Assembly: GCA_003525905.1 (NCBI GenBank) | Contig: DQIA01000006.1 | Span: 1-16,273 of the forward strand | Direction of reading: 5' to 3' | DNA from: Clostridiales bacterium | Lineage (GTDB): Bacteria; Bacillota; Clostridia; Oscillospirales; Oscillospiraceae | DNA length: 16,273 bases | In this document: positions 14,188 through 16,273 of the stretch, piece by piece | Numbering within the stretch: position 1 is the first letter of the stretch | How the letters are laid out: each line of letters begins with the position of its first letter | The notes under the pieces: generated by a model | What the model saw: the letters and a program-made list of their open reading frames with translations, nothing else | Told to the model about the DNA's origin: nothing | Databases searched by the model: none | Made by a program: the position numbers and the translations under genes

Positions 14188-16239
14188 ATGGGTAAATTTG
14201 AAAAAGGCAAACGCCCGACGCAGGCTCAGTCCTATGCCGAGCCGCAGCGTGCGCCGAAAAAGAAAAAGCAGAAAAAGCAGTCCCGCCTCGGCCTGATCGT
14301 CGCGCTGCTGGCTGCAGCCGTCGTGCTCGTCGGCTGCGGCGTAGGCTATATGTTCCTGCGCGACGACGGCAGGATCGTCAACAACCTCTATGTCGCGGGT
14401 GTCGATCTCAGCGGCATGACGAAGGAGGAGGCGCGCGCCGCGCTCGAAAAGGGCGTGAGCGTCTATGGGAAGGAAAATATGAACGTCGCACTTTACACGC
14501 GCCCCTATGACACGTTCACCTCGACATATGACCCGGCGCAGATCCCGCTCGTCGACATTTTCGGCAAGCCTCTCGATGCCTCCGCGCAGACCGAGGCGAC
14601 AGAGCCGACCGAGACCGCGCCTTCGGAGACGGAGCCGGTGACGGAAGCGCCGACCGAGGCCCCGACGGAGGAGCCGACCGAGGACCCGAACACCCCGCGC
14701 GACGAGGACGGCAAGCCGATGACGCTGCTGACAAAGCTGTGCCTGACGCCGTCGGACACGGCGGTCCGCCTCGACCTCGACAAGGCCGTGGAGGCTGCCT
14801 ATGCCTACGGCCGCGGCGGCGGCCTGTTCTCCCGCGTGAAGAAGAACGCGCTGACGGAGCGCACCGATCTGAACGTCGCCGATTTCCTCACGCTCGATGA
14901 AAGCTACGTCCGCACGATGCTGGACGAATATGCCAAGGACGCCGTGAGCGAAAAGACGGAGCCCTCCGTCACCGAGGGCACGACGACCGTGACGGACGAC
15001 GAGGGCGAGGAGCGCGAGCTCAAGACCCTGACGGTCAAGCTCGGCAGCGCGGGCCGCGAGATCAACACGGACGAGCTGTACAAGGCCGTGCTCACCGCCT
15101 ATGCCGACGCGAATTTCGAGATGCAGTATGTGGTGGAGGAGGACCTGCCGAAGGCCTTTGACCTCGACGCCCTGTACCACAAGTATTATGTTGCGCCGGT
15201 GAACGCCGTGTGCAACGAGGACACCTATGAAGTGACCGACGGCTCGGACGGCTACGGCTTCGACATCAAAAAGGCCATGGACGAGCTGGAGAAGGCAGGC
15301 CCCGGCGGCGAGGTCACGCTGACGCTCGACGTCATCAAGCCGCAGTACACGAAGGAATCCCTGCAGGAGAAGCTGTTCCACGATGAGCTTGCCAGCTATG
15401 ACAGCCCGTACAACGCCGGTCTCATCGGCCGAAGTGAGAACCTGCGTCTGGCCTGCCTGGCCATCAACGGCTATGTGCTCAAGCCCGGCGAGACGTTCTC
15501 GTTCAACGGTGTCGTCGGCGAGCGCACGGCGGCCAAGGGCTACAAGGAGGGCGGCGTGTATGTCGGCGGCGAGACCGTCCAGCAGCTCGGCGGCGGCGTC
15601 TGTCAGGTCGCGTCCGTGCTGTACTACTGCACGCTGAAATCCGACCTCGAGGTCATCGCGCGGCAGGAGCACCAGTATGTGCCGGACTATATCCCCTGGG
15701 GCATGGACGCCACGATCTACTGGGGCAGCCTCGACTATAAATTCCGCAACAACACGACCTATCCCATCCGCATTCTGGCGGAGGCCTCCGGCGGCTATGT
15801 CCGCGTGCGCTTCATGGGCACGGAGACGAAGGATTACACCGTGGAGCTGGACTACAAGGCCGCGATGACCCACAAGAGCAAGACCGAGGAGGTCGAGATC
15901 TCCAAGGGCATGAAGAACTACGACAAGTACAAGGACTATAAGGACGGCGAGCGCATCCAGGTCGGCTACGACGGCTATGAGGTCGATACCTACCGCATGA
16001 AGTACGACAAGAACGGCAAGCTGCTGTCCACGGAGAAGGTCAACCACTCGAGCTACGACTGGCGCAACCGTCTGGTCGCCAAGCTCGTCGAGGAGACGGA
16101 GCCCCCCACGGAGGCGCCGACGGAGCCGACGGAAAGCCCGACGGAAAGCCCGACGGAAAAGCCCACGGAGCCGGAGCCGACGGAACCGCCCACGGACGCC
16201 CCGACCGAGTCCACCGGCGGCGATGAAGAAGCGCCGTGA
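14188..16239 (+). CDS. Membrane-anchored VanW-family envelope protein
   Basis: A 683-aa envelope protein of unproven biochemical role; the VanW family is named from a vancomycin-resistance cluster but is common in Firmicutes without that link. A Lys-rich cytoplasmic start (24-30) precedes one membrane helix (about 34-57). A PG_binding_4-type domain begins with YVAGVDLSGMTKEEARAALE and appears again around 285-390 (REINTDELYKAV). A Thr/Glu/Pro linker (132-170) interrupts the N-terminal part. The VanW domain (about 404-535) carries YNAGLIGRSENLRLA, PGETFSFN, and GGGVCQVAS with Cys472. A G5-like stretch with YDKNGKLLSTEKVN follows, then a T/E/P-rich tail (635-683) with no sorting motif. Start ATG 14188 follows AAGGAG. 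It is transcribed alone from its own promoter. Codon style is very GC-rich, like mfd. Confidence 0.92.
   Translation: MGKFEKGKRPTQAQSYAEPQRAPKKKKQKKQSRLGLIVALLAAAVVLVGCGVGYMFLRDDGRIVNNLYVAGVDLSGMTKEEARAALEKGVSVYGKENMNVALYTRPYDTFTSTYDPAQIPLVDIFGKPLDASAQTEATEPTETAPSETEPVTEAPTEAPTEEPTEDPNTPRDEDGKPMTLLTKLCLTPSDTAVRLDLDKAVEAAYAYGRGGGLFSRVKKNALTERTDLNVADFLTLDESYVRTMLDEYAKDAVSEKTEPSVTEGTTTVTDDEGEERELKTLTVKLGSAGREINTDELYKAVLTAYADANFEMQYVVEEDLPKAFDLDALYHKYYVAPVNAVCNEDTYEVTDGSDGYGFDIKKAMDELEKAGPGGEVTLTLDVIKPQYTKESLQEKLFHDELASYDSPYNAGLIGRSENLRLACLAINGYVLKPGETFSFNGVVGERTAAKGYKEGGVYVGGETVQQLGGGVCQVASVLYYCTLKSDLEVIARQEHQYVPDYIPWGMDATIYWGSLDYKFRNNTTYPIRILAEASGGYVRVRFMGTETKDYTVELDYKAAMTHKSKTEEVEISKGMKNYDKYKDYKDGERIQVGYDGYEVDTYRMKYDKNGKLLSTEKVNHSSYDWRNRLVAKLVEETEPPTEAPTEPTESPTESPTEKPTEPEPTEPPTDAPTESTGGDEEAP
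14581..14690 (+). repeat. T/E/P-rich coding repeat inside the VanW-like gene
   Basis: This stretch encodes degenerate PTE, TEAP and EPTE units (residues 132-168) and is inserted within the N-terminal extracellular part rather than between obvious domains. Such linkers are extended and probably let the protein span the wall. Confidence 0.7.
16126..16161 (+). repeat. 12-bp tandem repeat encoding PTES units
   Basis: CCGACGGAAAGC occurs twice in perfect tandem (16126-16137, 16138-16149), and a third, slightly altered copy ends at 16161. It encodes part of the Thr/Glu/Pro tail and could expand or contract in frame by slippage. Confidence 0.8.
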
Positions 16240-16255
16240 TCTTAAAAAACGGACC

Positions 16256-16273
16256 GGCTCATCCAAATGAGCC
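16256..16273 (+). terminator. Start of a terminator hairpin after the VanW-like gene, cut by the window end
   Basis: GGCTCAT and ATGAGCC form a 7-bp stem with loop CCAA. The preceding GGACC suggests the stem continues beyond the window end. A T-tract cannot be seen because the window stops here. Confidence 0.6.

Noticed and set aside
13963..16266. A 767-codon minus-strand frame opposite the VanW-like gene
   Set aside because: Its Arg/Leu/Val-rich, repetitive composition is the complement of the real gene, and it spans that gene's promoter and terminator regions.
1..16273. Search for CRISPR arrays, tRNA or rRNA genes and prophage or toxin-antitoxin modules
   Set aside because: No regularly spaced repeats, cloverleaf-like sequences, rRNA motifs or phage/toxin signatures were seen by eye.

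Overview
The window reads as part of a chromosome from a moderately to highly GC-rich member of the Clostridia. A gut Oscillospiraceae/Ruminococcaceae-type organism is the most likely source, by inference. The reasons are strong Shine-Dalgarno sites, sigma-A type promoters, a T-box leader, an SLH-anchored cell-surface protease and a VanW-family envelope protein with Thr/Glu/Pro-rich linkers. All intact genes are on the + strand.

Layout. 1-289: non-coding DNA with a REP-like palindromic element lying between two imperfect 25-nt direct repeats. 290-3787: mfd, the transcription-repair coupling factor. 3788-4169: a decayed transposase remnant on the minus strand that looks like the IS481 family. 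4170-4490: a near-perfect sigma-A promoter and a T-box leader whose specifier codon reads TGG (Trp), ending in a mutually exclusive antiterminator/terminator pair. 4568-7478: a three-gene ABC importer operon (lipoprotein, permease, ATPase) of the trpXYZ type. 7479-7848: a spacer with a possible small ORF, a candidate promoter and a 13-bp dyad. 7849-13794: a very large secreted subtilase with PA, EF-hand/dockerin-like, Big_2, cohesin-like and three SLH modules. 13795-14187: a terminator and a new promoter. 14188-16239: a membrane-anchored VanW-family protein, followed by the start of a terminator hairpin.

How it works together. The T-box explains the central operon. When uncharged tRNA-Trp accumulates, the leader should form the antiterminator and let transcription enter the transporter genes, so the cell imports tryptophan (or a closely related compound) when starved. 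A strong hairpin between the lipoprotein and permease genes probably helps the binding protein exceed the membrane components. The subtilase and the VanW-like protein are separate envelope transcription units. The subtilase should be exported, self-processed and held on the S-layer/cell wall by SLH repeats. The VanW-like protein should be held in the membrane by one N-terminal helix.

mfd and the VanW-like gene share a very GC-rich codon style. The transporter operon and especially the subtilase are less extreme. Together with the transposase remnant, this suggests the middle of the window was assembled by insertion between older chromosomal genes. No CRISPR array, tRNA, rRNA or complete mobile element was found.
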